Counted from the stretch's first letter, positions 32,890 to 42,677 are shown. The stretch: 64,000 nt of DNA from Massilia sp. CF038 (GCF_900129765.1 NZ_FQWU01000001.1:1798001-1862000); one strand, 5' to 3'. Notes: generated by a model not told the origin, from the letters alone. Made by a program: numbers and translations.

Positions 32890-33366
32890 ATGACAATGAA
32901 AAAATTTGCCGTGCTTGCAGCGACCCTGATCGCATGTGGCCATGCATGCGCCGACGATGAAGGCGCAAAGCGCAACGAGCTGTGGCTCGACACCGGCTTT
33001 GCGACCTACCACTTCCAGAGCGACAAAAATCTGAACGGCCGCAATCCAGGCATCGGCATCGAATACAAGTTCGATGACGAATACGCGCTCACCGCCGGGC
33101 GCTTCTTCAACAGCGACCGCCAGCACTCCAACTATGCAGGTTTGTACTATCAGCCATGGACAATCGGGCCAGTACGTGTGGGTGCGGTGGTGGGTGGCTT
33201 TAATGGCTACCCAAAAATGAATGATGGCGGCTGGTTCCTGGCCGTCATTCCGGCAGCCACCTTCGAGTACAAACGCGTGGGCATCAACATCGCCGTGATC
33301 CCGACCTACAAGAACCGGCTGCATGGCGGTATCTCGGCGCAGCTGAAATTCAAGCTGTGGGACTGA
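32890..33366 (+). CDS. small outer-membrane beta-barrel protein (PagP-like)
   Basis: This exported protein of about 158 residues starts at ATG 32890 or 32896. It has a signal peptide (KKFAVLAATLIACGHACA-DDEG) followed by alternating-residue strands typical of an 8-stranded barrel and ends in an aromatic/acidic pair (KLWD). The C-terminal part (FLAVIPAATFEYKRVGINIAVIPTY) resembles the end of PagP, the outer-membrane palmitoyltransferase, but the catalytic His/Asp/Ser set cannot be confirmed. Annotators often leave such proteins hypothetical. It follows def closely and overlaps the convergent dienelactone hydrolase gene by 17 bp. Confidence 0.6.
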   Translation: MTMKKFAVLAATLIACGHACADDEGAKRNELWLDTGFATYHFQSDKNLNGRNPGIGIEYKFDDEYALTAGRFFNSDRQHSNYAGLYYQPWTIGPVRVGAVVGGFNGYPKMNDGGWFLAVIPAATFEYKRVGINIAVIPTYKNRLHGGISAQLKFKLWD

Positions 33367-34057
33367 TCAGGTAGTGTTCGAACAGCGCATACGTGCGCTC
33401 GTTCGCCAGCCTGGCCGCGGCGGCATCGAAATGCTTGCCGTTGACGCGCGCAAAAGCGTGGTTCTGGCCGGGGTAGGTGTACACCTTGATGTTGTATTTG
33501 GCTTGCACGGCGTTTTCAATCTGTGAGCGCGCTTGCTGGTCGATGTATTCATCGGCTTCACCCAGGTGCATGATCAGCGGCGTGTTCAGCTGCGCCACTT
33601 CGCCCAGGTACTTGTGGGTGCCGCCGCCGTAGTAGGCAGCAGCAGCGTCGGCGCCATGACGCGCCGCCGTCAGGAAGGTCAGCAAACCACCCGCGCAATA
33701 GCCCATCACACCGATTTTGCCGGTTGCGCCGGGCAGGGCGCGTGCCGCTGCCATGGTCGCGGCCACGTCGTCCACCCCTTTGTCGACGTTGAATTTTTTG
33801 TAGAGCGCCATGGCCCTGGCCCATTCGGCCTCGCTTTGATCGGTTAGTTCCACGCCTGGCTCCAGACGCCAGAACAGGTCGGGGCAGAGCGCGATATAGC
33901 CCTTGGCAGCAAGCGCGTCGCAATGGGCCCGCATATCGGCGTTGATGCCGAAAATCTCTTGAATCACGACCACGCACGGCGCCTGTGCTGCGTCAGGGCG
34001 CGCAATGTACGCTTCAAACGCACCGTCCGGCACGGTAATGGTGATGCGATCGCTCAT
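33350..34057 (-). CDS. dienelactone hydrolase family protein
   Basis: This 235-residue alpha/beta hydrolase of the DLH family has an N-terminal strand ITITVPDGAFEAYIARP and VVVIQEIFGIN. The nucleophile elbow is GYCAGG with a cysteine nucleophile, and a late His lies in PGQNHAFARVNG. The Cys-Asp-His triad is typical of carboxymethylenebutenolidase-like enzymes. No aromatic-degradation genes surround it, so the substrate is open. Confidence 0.88.
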   Translation of the reverse strand: MSDRITITVPDGAFEAYIARPDAAQAPCVVVIQEIFGINADMRAHCDALAAKGYIALCPDLFWRLEPGVELTDQSEAEWARAMALYKKFNVDKGVDDVAATMAAARALPGATGKIGVMGYCAGGLLTFLTAARHGADAAAAYYGGGTHKYLGEVAQLNTPLIMHLGEADEYIDQQARSQIENAVQAKYNIKVYTYPGQNHAFARVNGKHFDAAAARLANERTYALFEHYLISPTA

Positions 34058-34161
34058 GGCAACTCCTTGGCAGGGAAAAGTGCGGTCATTTTGTCACGGA
34101 TCAGCGACGCGATCCGCACGGCAGAAGACAATAGCCAGTTGCCACCCACAACAGGAAATCC

Positions 34162-34527
34162 ATGGATACGCCGGACAATGAAAAGATGGAGCGCATCATT
34201 GCCGCTGTCGCGCATCTGACGGGCACGCTCGCTTGCCTGGTCGGCTGGATGTCCGGCACCAGCCCGCGCGGTGTGCAGGCCACGGCCATGCTGCTGGCCA
34301 GGGCCCGCTACGCGGGCGAGCGTTACATGTGCGCGCACGGCATGCCGGAAGATGTACGCGGCAGGCTGCTCGATCTGCTGGAAACCGTGCGCGAACTCGA
34401 TTCCTGCAGCACCAGCCTGATGGCGCGTTCTGGCGCCGACATCGAGCGCTATCTGGCCATGGCCAGCGGTGCCGAACACGCGCTGGCCGACATCATCGGC
34501 GATCTTGGTTACGTGGCCAATGCCTAA
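34162..34527 (+). CDS. hypothetical helical protein
   Basis: This 121-residue protein is mainly alpha-helical, with Cys and Met residues in a central segment (GERYMCAHGMPEDVRGRLLDLL) and no signal peptide or clear TM span. A CAGGAAAT site precedes the start. It ends in a 4-nt overlap with the convergent M28 peptidase gene. No family is recognised. It may regulate or sense something local, but nothing in the sequence shows that. Confidence 0.6.
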   Translation: MDTPDNEKMERIIAAVAHLTGTLACLVGWMSGTSPRGVQATAMLLARARYAGERYMCAHGMPEDVRGRLLDLLETVRELDSCSTSLMARSGADIERYLAMASGAEHALADIIGDLGYVANA

Positions 34528-36140
34528 CGTTTGACGCGGCCGAGCGGGTCGGTCTTGTTCCACACTGGCGCGGCCGCCGCGTTGGCCACGTCGTAGCCCA
34601 GGTTCAGCGTAAATTGCGCCTGCTGCACCATGCCGGACAAATCCCAGCTTGGGTCGTAGCGGTCCGTCACCTGGTGGTAACGGGTGTTGAAGCTCTTGAT
34701 CTTGTCGGTCGACGCAGCCGGGTCGTGTTCGAACTCGAAGGCGCCATCGCCCGAAAACACGGCCGAGCCCACGTTAAATGCCGGCACGCCTGCCTTGGCA
34801 AAATTGAAGTGGTCGGCCCTGAAGTAGGCGCCGCCCAGGTCAGGCGTGGTGGGGGCCAGGCGCAGGCCCATCGTCTTTGCCACCCGCGCCGCGCTGGCGT
34901 ACAGGCTGCTGCGCTCGGCGCCGGCCACCCCGATATCGCGCGTCTTGCCCACAAAATTCATGCTGTCCAGGTTCAGATCCGCCACGGTTTTCGCCAGTGG
35001 CCACAAAGGTTCGCGCACCCAGGTTGCGCTGCCGCTCAGGCCATGTTCTTCGGCAGCAGGCCACAGGAAAATCTGGGTCCGGCGTGCCGGCTTGCGCACA
35101 GCCACTTCGGCCATCGCCAGCAGCGCCGCGGCGCCAGACGCATTATCGACGGCGCCATTCCAGATCCGGTCCGGCCCATTCGGCGTGCTGGATTTGCCCA
35201 GGTGATCCCAGTGCGCGGAGTAGATGACTGCTTCGTCCTTGAGCTTTGGATCGGTGCCGGGCACGATGCCAGCCACGTTGAATTCTTCGATCGGCCGATG
35301 GGTCGCGTCGAGCGCAACGCGCACACGCACGCCAAGGTCGACCGGCTTGAAGCCGCGTACTTCGGCCTGAGCGCGCAATGTATCGAGGTTCTTGCCTGCT
35401 GCGGCGAACAGCGCGCGTGCCGTGTCCTCGTGCAGCCAGCCTTGCATGGCGTTGCCCTGGCCAGCCAGGTGGAATTGCTCTTTGCCGTGGCCATTCGAAG
35501 CCACGCTCCATGGGTAGGAGGCCGATTCGGTGGTATGAATCAGCAGCACGCCGGCGGCGCCCTTGCGCACGGCCTCTTCGAACTTGTAGACCCAGCGTCC
35601 GTACCAGGTCAGCGACTTGCCGCCAAAGCGGTCCGGCTCGGCCGCAGTGGGTTTGGGATCATTGACCATCATGATCAGCACCTTGCCGCGCACGTCGCTG
35701 CCTTCGTAGTCGTTCCAGTTGTCGTCGGGCGAGTCGATGCCGTAGCCGACAAACAGCACGGGTGCATCAAAACGCGTTTCGGCAGTGCCATTGGCATTTG
35801 CAACGTAGATCTCGCTGCCCAGTTTGGGCGCCAGCGTTTTGCCGCCGGTCTCGAACTTGATACTGGTCGTGGGCCGCGTGATGCTGCCGACCATATTGAC
35901 GGTTTGCCGGTAGCTGCCGGCGCGGATCGGTTTGAGACCAATGGCGGCGGCCTGCGTTTCGAGGTAGCGCACGGTCAGGTCGCCGCCGCGCTGGCCGGTG
36001 CCGCGGCCTTCGAGCAGGTCGTCAGCGAGAAAATCGAGGTGGGCGCGCAGCGGCGCTTCGGCTACTTGCGGTGCGGATGGCGCAGCCTGCACCTGGGCGG
36101 CCAGCAGAATGCCGGCCGCGAACGAGTAAAACAAACGCAT
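34524..36140 (-). CDS. exported M28-family zinc aminopeptidase
   Basis: This 538-residue protein has a signal peptide (RLFYSFAAGILLAAQVQA-APS), a PA domain inserted near residues 140-270 (VGYGIDSPDDNWNDYEGSD … GAAGVLLIHTTE) and an M28 catalytic core. Probable zinc ligands are in SAHWDHLG, GAVDNASG, AAEEHGLSG (EE), DLNLDSMNF and FRADHFNFAK. It is an extracytoplasmic di-zinc aminopeptidase or carboxypeptidase, as in the Zn-dependent peptidases of many proteobacteria. It lies just downstream of the pseudouridine synthase, 24 nt away. Confidence 0.9.
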   Translation of the reverse strand: MRLFYSFAAGILLAAQVQAAPSAPQVAEAPLRAHLDFLADDLLEGRGTGQRGGDLTVRYLETQAAAIGLKPIRAGSYRQTVNMVGSITRPTTSIKFETGGKTLAPKLGSEIYVANANGTAETRFDAPVLFVGYGIDSPDDNWNDYEGSDVRGKVLIMMVNDPKPTAAEPDRFGGKSLTWYGRWVYKFEEAVRKGAAGVLLIHTTESASYPWSVASNGHGKEQFHLAGQGNAMQGWLHEDTARALFAAAGKNLDTLRAQAEVRGFKPVDLGVRVRVALDATHRPIEEFNVAGIVPGTDPKLKDEAVIYSAHWDHLGKSSTPNGPDRIWNGAVDNASGAAALLAMAEVAVRKPARRTQIFLWPAAEEHGLSGSATWVREPLWPLAKTVADLNLDSMNFVGKTRDIGVAGAERSSLYASAARVAKTMGLRLAPTTPDLGGAYFRADHFNFAKAGVPAFNVGSAVFSGDGAFEFEHDPAASTDKIKSFNTRYHQVTDRYDPSWDLSGMVQQAQFTLNLGYDVANAAAAPVWNKTDPLGRVKR

Positions 36141-36164
36141 GTGATCTCCAGCGGACTTAGTTTT

Positions 36165-36914
36165 TTAGAACTGTTCTTCCGGGCGCAGATAGCGCCACTG
36201 GCCAACGGGCAGGTCGCCCAGTTTGACTTTGCCGATGCGCACGCGCTTAAGGCCAATGACCTTCAGGCCTACCATGTCGCACATGCGGCGGATCTGGCGT
36301 TTTTTGCCTTCCTTGAGCGTGAAGCTGAGCTGGTCGTCGTTCTGCCAGCGCACTTTGGCCGGCAGCAGCGGCTTACCGTCCATCCACAGGCCGAAGCACA
36401 GTTTTTTCAGGTCTGATTCGGGCAGCTTGCCTTCCTTGGTGTACTGCACGCGCACCAGGTATTCTTTTTCGATCGAGGTGTCTTGGCCGATCAGGGTTTT
36501 GGCGACGCGGCCGTCCTGGGTCAGGATCAGCAGGCCGACCGAGTCGATGTCCAGGCGACCCGCAGGCACCAGGCTGCGCAACTGGGTCGGGTGGAACTGC
36601 TGGTCGGTGGCGGGATCGTCGGCCCAGCGGTTTTCCGGCTTGATGAGGGCCACGGCCGGGGTGTAGCCATCTTCGGCCTGGCCGCTGACGTAGCCCATTG
36701 GCTTGTTGATCAGGATGGTCACGCGTTTGGATTGCTCGGCTGCGGCCTGGCGTTCGACGGTGATTTTCTGATGCGGCAGCACTTTGCTGCCCAGTTCGGA
36801 GATCACCTGGCCGTCGACCCGCACCCAGCCACGCGCGATCCATTCATCGGCTTCGCGGCGGGAGGACAGGCCCAGTTCGGACATGCGTTTGGAGAGGCGT
36901 ACTAGTTCGGTCAT
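36165..36914 (-). CDS. 23S rRNA pseudouridine synthase, RsuA/RluF type
   Basis: This 249-residue enzyme has an N-terminal S4 RNA-binding domain (LVRLSKRMSELGLSSRREADEW) and a RsuA-family catalytic domain with the catalytic Asp in PAGRLDIDSVGLLILTQDG. The C-terminal motif is KEGKKRQIRRMCDMVGLKV. The sequence resembles RluF (23S position 2604) most, but RluB and RluE are related, so the target is left open. It is leftward and upstream of the M28 gene. Confidence 0.85.
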   Translation of the reverse strand: MTELVRLSKRMSELGLSSRREADEWIARGWVRVDGQVISELGSKVLPHQKITVERQAAAEQSKRVTILINKPMGYVSGQAEDGYTPAVALIKPENRWADDPATDQQFHPTQLRSLVPAGRLDIDSVGLLILTQDGRVAKTLIGQDTSIEKEYLVRVQYTKEGKLPESDLKKLCFGLWMDGKPLLPAKVRWQNDDQLSFTLKEGKKRQIRRMCDMVGLKVIGLKRVRIGKVKLGDLPVGQWRYLRPEEQF

Positions 36915-36940
36915 AAAACCACTTCAGTTAAAGGTAAGTT

Positions 36941-37031
36941 ACATCTTCCTCGCGAAGGCGGGGACCCATGGCACGCGTGCTGCCTCGCAGAGCTGGCGTG
37001 GTATGGGCCCCCGCCTGCGCGAGGGCGATGT
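36941..37031. repeat. intergenic palindromic repeat, copy 6
   Basis: This 91-nt copy has a mutated left arm (CATCTTCCTCGCG) and a C-type right arm (CGCGAGGGCGATG). The core is replaced by an unrelated sequence (TGCTGCCTCGCAGAGC). It lies 35 nt downstream of the glnD stop (minus strand) and upstream of the pseudouridine synthase gene. Confidence 0.78.
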
Positions 37032-37066
37032 TGGTTAAGTTCGGCGGTAACGCAGATGCGGCAAGG

Positions 37067-39649
37067 TTAAACTTTCAGGGCGTCGAGCAAATCGGTTTCG
37101 AGCTGGATCTGGTTGCGTGCGTTGTTGAGCACTGCGCCGTCAACCAGGAACACGTCTTCCACCCGTTCGCCCAGCGTCATGATTTTGGCGGTGTGCAGGT
37201 TGATGCGGTAGCGCGTCAGCACGTTCGCGATCGAGTACAGCAACCCGGTGCGGTCGTTGGCGGCAATCGACAGCAGATAATACTGCCCCCGCTCGTCCGG
37301 CCGCAGATCGACCGTGGGCGTGATCGGGAAGGTGCGCGACAGGCGCGACAGCCGTCCGCGCGTGGGCGCCGGCAAGGGCGCCTGCGAGACCAGCAACTGG
37401 CAGATCTCGTGCTCGATCAGGCTGATGATGTCGCGGTAGCTCTTGGCGAAATTCTGCTCCGTGACCAGGAAGGTATCGAGCGCGTAGCCGTGGCGCGTGG
37501 TGTGGATCTTGGCGTCCAGGATGGAAAAATTCTTGCGGTCGAAATAACTGCAGATGCGCGCAAACAGATCCGGCTGATCCTTGGTGTACACCGCCACCTG
37601 CAAGCCTTCGCCAATCGGCGCCAGGCGGCATTTGACGACCGGCTTGTCGCTGTTGAGGCGGTCGTACAGGGCGCGCGTCTGCCAGGCGATGTCGGATGCT
37701 TCATGGCGCAGGAAATAGGCCACGTCGAGCTGGTTCCACAGCGCCTCGTGCGCGTCCGCCGGCAATCCATACAGGCGCAGCGTGGCCTTGGCCTCATCCT
37801 GGCGGTTCTTCAGTTCGCGGTCAGTGGAATGAGCTTCGCCGCCCAGCACGCGCAAGGTGATGCGGTACAGGTCTTCGAGCAGCTTGGCCTTCCAGGCATT
37901 CCACACCTTGGGACTGGTGCCGCGAATGTCGGCTACCGTCAGCAGGTACAGCGCTGTCAGGTGCCGTTCGTCCTTGACCGTTTTGGCGAAAGCGGCAATC
38001 ACGTCCGGATCGGACAGGTCCTGCTTTTGCGCCACTTGCGACATGGTCAGGTGGTTCTCGACCAGGAACACGATCAGCTCCGAGTCTTCCGAGCCCAGGG
38101 AATGGTCTTCGCAGAACTGCGCCGCGTCCACGGTGCCCAGCTTGGAATGGTCGCCGCCCCGGCCTTTGGCGATGTCATGGAACAGGGCGGCGATGTAGAG
38201 CAGCCAGTTCTTGCGGAAGTTGGCGATCAGCTGGCTGCAGAACGGGTACTCGTGCGCGTGCTCGGTCATGGTAAAGCGGCGCATGTTCCGCACCACCATC
38301 ATGATGTGCTGGTCGACGGTGTACACGTGGAACAGGTCGTGCTGCATCATGCCGACGATGCGGCGGAAGCTCGGTAAGTAGCGCCCCAGCACACTGGTGT
38401 CGTTCATGCGGCGCAGCGCGTGCACCAGTCCCACCGGCGCTTGCATGATGCGCAGGAACAGGGCGCGGTTGACCGGGTCTTCGCGGAACTTGGCATCGAT
38501 CTCGAAGCGGGCATGCCACAGCGCGCGGATGGTGCGCGCTGTCATGCCCTTGATGTGCGGGCGCTCGGTCATCAGCACAAACACTTCCAGCACCGATGAC
38601 GGGGTATTGGTGAAGGTGTCGTCGTCGGCAATATCGATAAAGCCATTGACGTCGTTGAAGCGCGCATTGATGGCAATCGGTTCGCCCGACTGCGGGAACA
38701 GCTGCGCCTCGATATTTTGCAGCATGATGGCATTGAGCTGGGTGACCGTCTTGGCCGCCCAGTAGTAGCGCTGCATCAGGTATTCGCTGGCGCGGCGCGC
38801 GTTCAAGCCTTCGCCGGTGGTCTTCAGGCCGAAGGTTTCGGCGATCGGCGTCTGGACGTCAAACACCAGCCGGTCTTCGCGGCGGTTGGTGTGCAGGTGC
38901 AGGCGGATGCGGATGTCCTTGAAGGCGCGCTCCTTTTCCATCAGCTGGCGCGCTTCGGTCTGGGTGATCAGACCGCGCGTGGCCAGCTGGCTCCAGGAAT
39001 TGGCCAGGCCGGCCGCCTTGGCCACCCACAGAATGACTTGCAGGTCGCGCAGGCCGCCCGGGCTTTCCTTGACGTTCGGTTCAAGCGAGAAGGCGGTGTC
39101 TTCGTATTTGGCGTGACGCAGCCGCATTTCGGCTGCCTTGGCGTGAAAGAAGGACTGGGCGTCCAGCGCCTTGTCGTAACGCTGCTGCAGTTGTTCGAAC
39201 AGGGCCGCGTCGCCGGTGACGATGCGCGCTTCCAGCAAGCTGGTTTGCACGGTGATGTCAGCCTTTGACTCGCTCATGCATTCGTCGATGGTGCGGATGC
39301 TGTGGCCAATTTCGAGGCCCAGGTCCCACAGCATCTGCACCAGTTCTTCCAGGCGCGCTTGGGTGATGGCGTCCGCCGGCTGGCCCAGCAAAATCAACAG
39401 GTCGACGTCGGAGTAGGGAAACAGTTCGCCGCGCCCGTAACCGCCCACGCCCACCAGCGCCGTGTTGGCCGGCAGGCTCACCGATTCCCAGGCTTCGGTG
39501 AGGACTGCGTCCACGCTCTGGCGCAGGCTGCGCAGCAGTTTTTCAGGCTTGCCGTCCTCGCGGAAGGCGGCAATATGCGCCAGCCGCTCGGCTTTCAGCC
39601 TTTGCTTGAGCAGGTCCCGGCTTTCCTTTTTCAGCGCGGCGGCGGACAT
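37067..39649 (-). CDS. glnD: bifunctional uridylyltransferase/uridylyl-removing enzyme (PII regulator)
   Basis: This 860-residue GlnD senses nitrogen through glutamine and modifies PII. The nucleotidyltransferase motif is [22 protein letters not shown], trimmed here: GG..GR.ELFP.SD.D near residues 65-85. The HD domain has [14 protein letters not shown] near 490, and two C-terminal ACT domains contain [21 protein letters not shown] and [17 protein letters not shown]. It starts 3 nt after the map stop, forming a map-glnD operon as in many proteobacteria. Confidence 0.96.
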   Translation of the reverse strand: MSAAALKKESRDLLKQRLKAERLAHIAAFREDGKPEKLLRSLRQSVDAVLTEAWESVSLPANTALVGVGGYGRGELFPYSDVDLLILLGQPADAITQARLEELVQMLWDLGLEIGHSIRTIDECMSESKADITVQTSLLEARIVTGDAALFEQLQQRYDKALDAQSFFHAKAAEMRLRHAKYEDTAFSLEPNVKESPGGLRDLQVILWVAKAAGLANSWSQLATRGLITQTEARQLMEKERAFKDIRIRLHLHTNRREDRLVFDVQTPIAETFGLKTTGEGLNARRASEYLMQRYYWAAKTVTQLNAIMLQNIEAQLFPQSGEPIAINARFNDVNGFIDIADDDTFTNTPSSVLEVFVLMTERPHIKGMTARTIRALWHARFEIDAKFREDPVNRALFLRIMQAPVGLVHALRRMNDTSVLGRYLPSFRRIVGMMQHDLFHVYTVDQHIMMVVRNMRRFTMTEHAHEYPFCSQLIANFRKNWLLYIAALFHDIAKGRGGDHSKLGTVDAAQFCEDHSLGSEDSELIVFLVENHLTMSQVAQKQDLSDPDVIAAFAKTVKDERHLTALYLLTVADIRGTSPKVWNAWKAKLLEDLYRITLRVLGGEAHSTDRELKNRQDEAKATLRLYGLPADAHEALWNQLDVAYFLRHEASDIAWQTRALYDRLNSDKPVVKCRLAPIGEGLQVAVYTKDQPDLFARICSYFDRKNFSILDAKIHTTRHGYALDTFLVTEQNFAKSYRDIISLIEHEICQLLVSQAPLPAPTRGRLSRLSRTFPITPTVDLRPDERGQYYLLSIAANDRTGLLYSIANVLTRYRINLHTAKIMTLGERVEDVFLVDGAVLNNARNQIQLETDLLDALKV

Positions 39650-39652
39650 GGC

Positions 39653-40483
39653 TTAGGCCGCAACAGCCTGGTGCGGGGCCGTGATAAAGGCAGGCGGTGG
39701 CGGCGAACCAGCCGACAGGGTCAGCACTTCGTAACCGGTCTCGGTCACCAGCACGGTGTGTTCCCACTGGGCTGAAATGCTGCGGTCCTTGGTTTTGACG
39801 GTCCAGCCGTCGCCCATCATCTTGATGTCGCGCTTGCCGGCGTTGATCATTGGTTCGATGGTGAAGATCATGCCCGCTTCCAGGCGTTCCAGCGTGCCCG
39901 GGCGGCCGTAGTGCAGCACTTGCGGTTCTTCGTGGAAGACCTTGCCAATGCCGTGGCCGCAGAATTCGCGCACCACGCTGTAGCCGTTCTTTTCGGCGTG
40001 CTGCTGAATCACGTGGCCGATGTCGCCCAGGTAGGCACCGGGTTTGACCTTGGCAATGCCCAGCCACATGCATTCATAGGTGACGTCGGACAGGCGCTTG
40101 AGGAAGGGCTTGGTTTCGCCGACCAGGAACATGCGACTGTTGTCCCCGTGGTAGCCATCCTTGATGACGGTGATGTCCAGGTTGACGACGTCGCCGCTTT
40201 TCAGGACTTTGTCGCCCGGAATGCCGTGGCAGATCACGTCGTTGACCGAGGTGCAGATGGCCTTGGGGTACGGCGTGTACCCGGGCGGACAGTAATTCAG
40301 CGGTGCAGGGATGGAACCTTGCACGTTGACCATGTATTCATGGCAGAGGCGATCGAGCTCGCCGGTGGTGACGCCTGGCTTCACGAAGGGCGTGATGTAA
40401 TCGAGCACTTCGGAGCCAAGGCGGCCCGCGATGCGCATGCCTTCGATGTCGGCAGGGGTTTTGATCGAGATGGAATCGGACAT
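39653..40483 (-). CDS. map: methionine aminopeptidase, type I
   Basis: This 276-residue enzyme removes initiator Met. ATG 40483 gives the standard N-terminus (SDSISIKTPADIEGMRIAGRL); the upstream reading frame runs through repeat copy 7 and is not coding. Metal ligands are visible in LDITVIKDGYHGDNSRMF, CGHGIGKVFHEEP, TIEPMIN and WEHTVLVTE. It is divergent from rpsB, the classic map/rpsB arrangement, and cotranscribed with glnD. Confidence 0.96.
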   Translation of the reverse strand: MSDSISIKTPADIEGMRIAGRLGSEVLDYITPFVKPGVTTGELDRLCHEYMVNVQGSIPAPLNYCPPGYTPYPKAICTSVNDVICHGIPGDKVLKSGDVVNLDITVIKDGYHGDNSRMFLVGETKPFLKRLSDVTYECMWLGIAKVKPGAYLGDIGHVIQQHAEKNGYSVVREFCGHGIGKVFHEEPQVLHYGRPGTLERLEAGMIFTIEPMINAGKRDIKMMGDGWTVKTKDRSISAQWEHTVLVTETGYEVLTLSAGSPPPPAFITAPHQAVAA

Positions 40484-40582
40484 ATTAAACAATCGACAAG
40501 AAATCGTAAGAATCGGTAACACTGGTCCCGGCGCAGGGCTGGGGCGTGCAGAATATGTTGCCATTATAAGGGAAGTAGCCCC

Positions 40583-40669
40583 GCATCGTCCTCGCGGCGG
40601 CGGGGACCCATGCCACGTCGAACGACTTCGGTGACGTGGAATAGGCACCCGCCTTCGCGAGTGCGATGT
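40583..40669. repeat. intergenic palindromic repeat, copy 7 (map/rpsB region)
   Basis: This 87-nt copy has imperfect arms (GCATCGTCCTCGCGGCGG left, GCCTTCGCGAGTGCGATG right). The core is flipped and mutated (GAACGACTTCGG). It lies in the divergent map-rpsB region, 62 nt upstream of the rpsB -35 element, and is the only copy not just 3' of a gene. Confidence 0.82.
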
Positions 40670-40731
40670 AGTGGTTTCGGTGAGCGATGTACAGGAAATA
40701 ACTTTTCCGCCCGTTTTACCTATGACAATGC

Positions 40732-40760
40732 TTGAACAATTCATGAAATCCGGTTAGAAT
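40732..40760 (+). promoter_or_regulatory. sigma-70 promoter of the rpsB superoperon
   Basis: TTGAAC (40732-40737) and TAGAAT (40755-40760) have an exact 17-nt spacer. The predicted start near 40767 leaves a leader of about 127 nt before the rpsB ATG. It is the best promoter match seen in the window. Confidence 0.75.
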
Positions 40761-40826
40761 CTCGGGTTGCTTGAATTCGGTTTTGAGCAATGATGTAAAA
40801 GCAGTGCAAATATTTTGTTAAATCGC

Positions 40827-40870
40827 GAGTCCGGTCGCAAAGGGTGCCTGAATGGTGACTGACCGGATTC
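40827..40870 (+). promoter_or_regulatory. leader hairpin before rpsB, candidate S2 autoregulation site
   Basis: GAGTCCGGTC (40827-40836) pairs with GACCGGATTC (40861-40870): 10 bp with one G-U pair around a 24-nt loop. The stem ends about 12 nt before GGAGAA (40882-40887). In enterobacteria, S2 represses rpsB-tsf through the rpsB leader; a similar role is inferred. Confidence 0.5.
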
Positions 40871-40893
40871 CAGACCCAACCCTGGAGAATTAC

Positions 40894-41643
40894 ATGTCCG
40901 TAACAATGCGTGAAATGCTGGAAGCCGGTGTCCACTTCGGTCACCAAACCCGTTTTTGGAATCCAAAGATGGCACCGTTCATCTTCGGTCACCGCAACAA
41001 GATCCATATCATCAACTTGGAAAAGACGATGGGTATGTATCAAGAAGCGATGAAAACCATCAAGCAAGTCGCCTCGAACCGCGGCACCATCCTGATGGTC
41101 GGCACCAAGCGTCAAGCACGCGAAATCATCGCTGCTGAAGCTGCTCGTGCTGGCGTGCCTTTCGTCGACCAGCGCTGGCTCGGCGGCATGCTGACCAACT
41201 TCAAGACCATCAAGACCTCGATCAAGCGCCTGAAAGACATGGAAGCCCAGATCGAAGACGGTTCGGTTGAAAAGCTGTCGAAAAAAGAAGCCCTGATGTT
41301 CCAGCGCGAAATGATCAAGCTGCAGAAATCCATCGGCGGCATCAAGGACATGGGCGGCGTTCCTGACGCAATCTTCGTCGTTGACGTTGGCTACCACAAG
41401 GGTGCGATCACCGAAGCCGGCAAACTGGGCATTCCAGTCATCGGCATCGTCGATACCAACCACTCCCCAGAAGGCGTGACCCACGTCATTCCAGGTAACG
41501 ATGACTCCTCGAAAGCCATCATGCTGTACGCCCGCGGCGTCGCTGATGCAATCCTGGAAGGCCGTGCCAACGCCACCAACGACGTTGTGTCGATGGTGAA
41601 AGAATCGGGCGACGACTTCGTCGAAGTGTCCGAGCAGGCTTAA
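40894..41643 (+). CDS. rpsB: 30S ribosomal protein S2
   Basis: This 249-residue small-subunit protein starts at ATG 40894 behind GGAGAA; the frame also opens at 40852 but that lacks a binding site. The typical N-terminus is [23 protein letters not shown], and [12 protein letters not shown] and [18 protein letters not shown] are further S2 signatures. It is the first gene of the rightward superoperon. Confidence 0.98.
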   Translation: MSVTMREMLEAGVHFGHQTRFWNPKMAPFIFGHRNKIHIINLEKTMGMYQEAMKTIKQVASNRGTILMVGTKRQAREIIAAEAARAGVPFVDQRWLGGMLTNFKTIKTSIKRLKDMEAQIEDGSVEKLSKKEALMFQREMIKLQKSIGGIKDMGGVPDAIFVVDVGYHKGAITEAGKLGIPVIGIVDTNHSPEGVTHVIPGNDDSSKAIMLYARGVADAILEGRANATNDVVSMVKESGDDFVEVSEQA

Positions 41644-41676
41644 TGCTCAGGCAGCCCTGACGGGTTGCCACGCAAT

Positions 41677-41708
41677 AAAAAGGGGTAGCGTCTGCTCCCC
41701 TTTTTTTT
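41677..41708 (+). terminator. attenuator/terminator between rpsB and tsf
   Basis: AAAAAGGGG pairs with CCCCTTTTT, extended by AGC/GCT across a bulged T (GGGGtAGC-gtct-GCTCCCC), followed by eight T. It lies 33 nt after the rpsB stop and should end part of the transcripts, so that S2 and EF-Ts can be made at different levels. Confidence 0.8.
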
Positions 41709-41740
41709 AAACCGAATACGAAATAATCTAGGAGAAACAC

Positions 41741-42649
41741 ATGGCAGCGATTACAGCAGCGATGGTAGGCGAACTGCGCGCGAAGACCGACGCACCGATG
41801 ATGCAATGCAAAAAAGCACTGACCGAAGCCGAAGGCGATATGGCCCGTGCGGAAGAAATCCTGCGCGTCAAGCTGGGTACCAAGGCTGGCAACGCCGCCT
41901 CGCGTATCACCGCTGAAGGCGTAGTAGCAATCCACATCGCCGGCGGCGTTGGCGCTCTGGTAGAAATCAACTCGGAAACCGACTTCGTCGCCAAGAACGA
42001 CGACTTCCTGGCTCTGGGCAACAACGCAGCACGCCTGGTGGCAGAGCACAACCCAGCCGACGTGGCAGCCCTGCTGGCACTGCCGCTGGACGGCTCGACC
42101 CTGGACGAAGTGCGCCTCGCCCTGATTGGCAAAATCGGCGAAAATATGACGATCCGTCGCTTCCAGCGCTTCGAAACCGCTGCCAAGCTGGCTTCGTACT
42201 CGCACAACTCGCGCATCGGCGTGCTGGTCGACTTCGACGGCCCGGACGAGCAGGTTGGCAAGGATCTGGCCATGCACATCGCTGCGATGAAGCCAGTTGC
42301 TCTGTCGTCGGAGCAAGTGCCTGCTGAACTGATCGAAAAAGAGCGTTCGGTTGCTGCCCTGAAAGCACAGGAAGATGCAGACAAAGCGGTTGCCGAAGGC
42401 AAGCCAGTGCAGTCGCCGGAAATCCTGGCCAAGCGCCTGGAAGGTTCGATCGCCAAGTACCTGAAAGAGGTATCGCTGCTGAACCAGATGTTCGTCAAGA
42501 ACGACAAGCAGTCGATCGAGCAGATGCTCAAAGCCGCCAACACCACCGTGAAAGCCTTCACGATGTATGTGGTAGGTGAAGGGATCGAGAAGAAGCAAGA
42601 CGATTTCGCAGCTGAAGTTGCTGCGCAAATGGCTGCTTCGAAGCAGTAA
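41741..42649 (+). CDS. tsf: elongation factor Ts
   Basis: This 302-residue nucleotide-exchange factor for EF-Tu starts behind TAGGAGAAA. The conserved head is [21 protein letters not shown], followed by [10 protein letters not shown], the EF-Tu contact region. The length is typical for betaproteobacteria. A strong terminator follows its stop. Confidence 0.98.
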   Translation: MAAITAAMVGELRAKTDAPMMQCKKALTEAEGDMARAEEILRVKLGTKAGNAASRITAEGVVAIHIAGGVGALVEINSETDFVAKNDDFLALGNNAARLVAEHNPADVAALLALPLDGSTLDEVRLALIGKIGENMTIRRFQRFETAAKLASYSHNSRIGVLVDFDGPDEQVGKDLAMHIAAMKPVALSSEQVPAELIEKERSVAALKAQEDADKAVAEGKPVQSPEILAKRLEGSIAKYLKEVSLLNQMFVKNDKQSIEQMLKAANTTVKAFTMYVVGEGIEKKQDDFAAEVAAQMAASKQ

Positions 42650-42656
42650 GATAAAG

Positions 42657-42677
42657 CGGGCCGCAAGGCCCGTTTTT
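42657..42677 (+). terminator. intrinsic terminator after tsf
   Basis: CGGGCC-GCAA-GGCCCG forms a tight 6-bp GNRA-loop hairpin (42657-42672) followed by TTTTT. It lies 7 nt after the tsf stop. pyrH therefore probably has its own promoter in the ~70 nt that follow, or depends on read-through. Confidence 0.85.

Noticed and set aside
34233-36416. 727-residue plus-strand frame across the M28 peptidase gene
   Set aside because: It overlaps a well-supported exported peptidase on the other strand and the pseudouridine synthase. The composition is that of a shadow frame.
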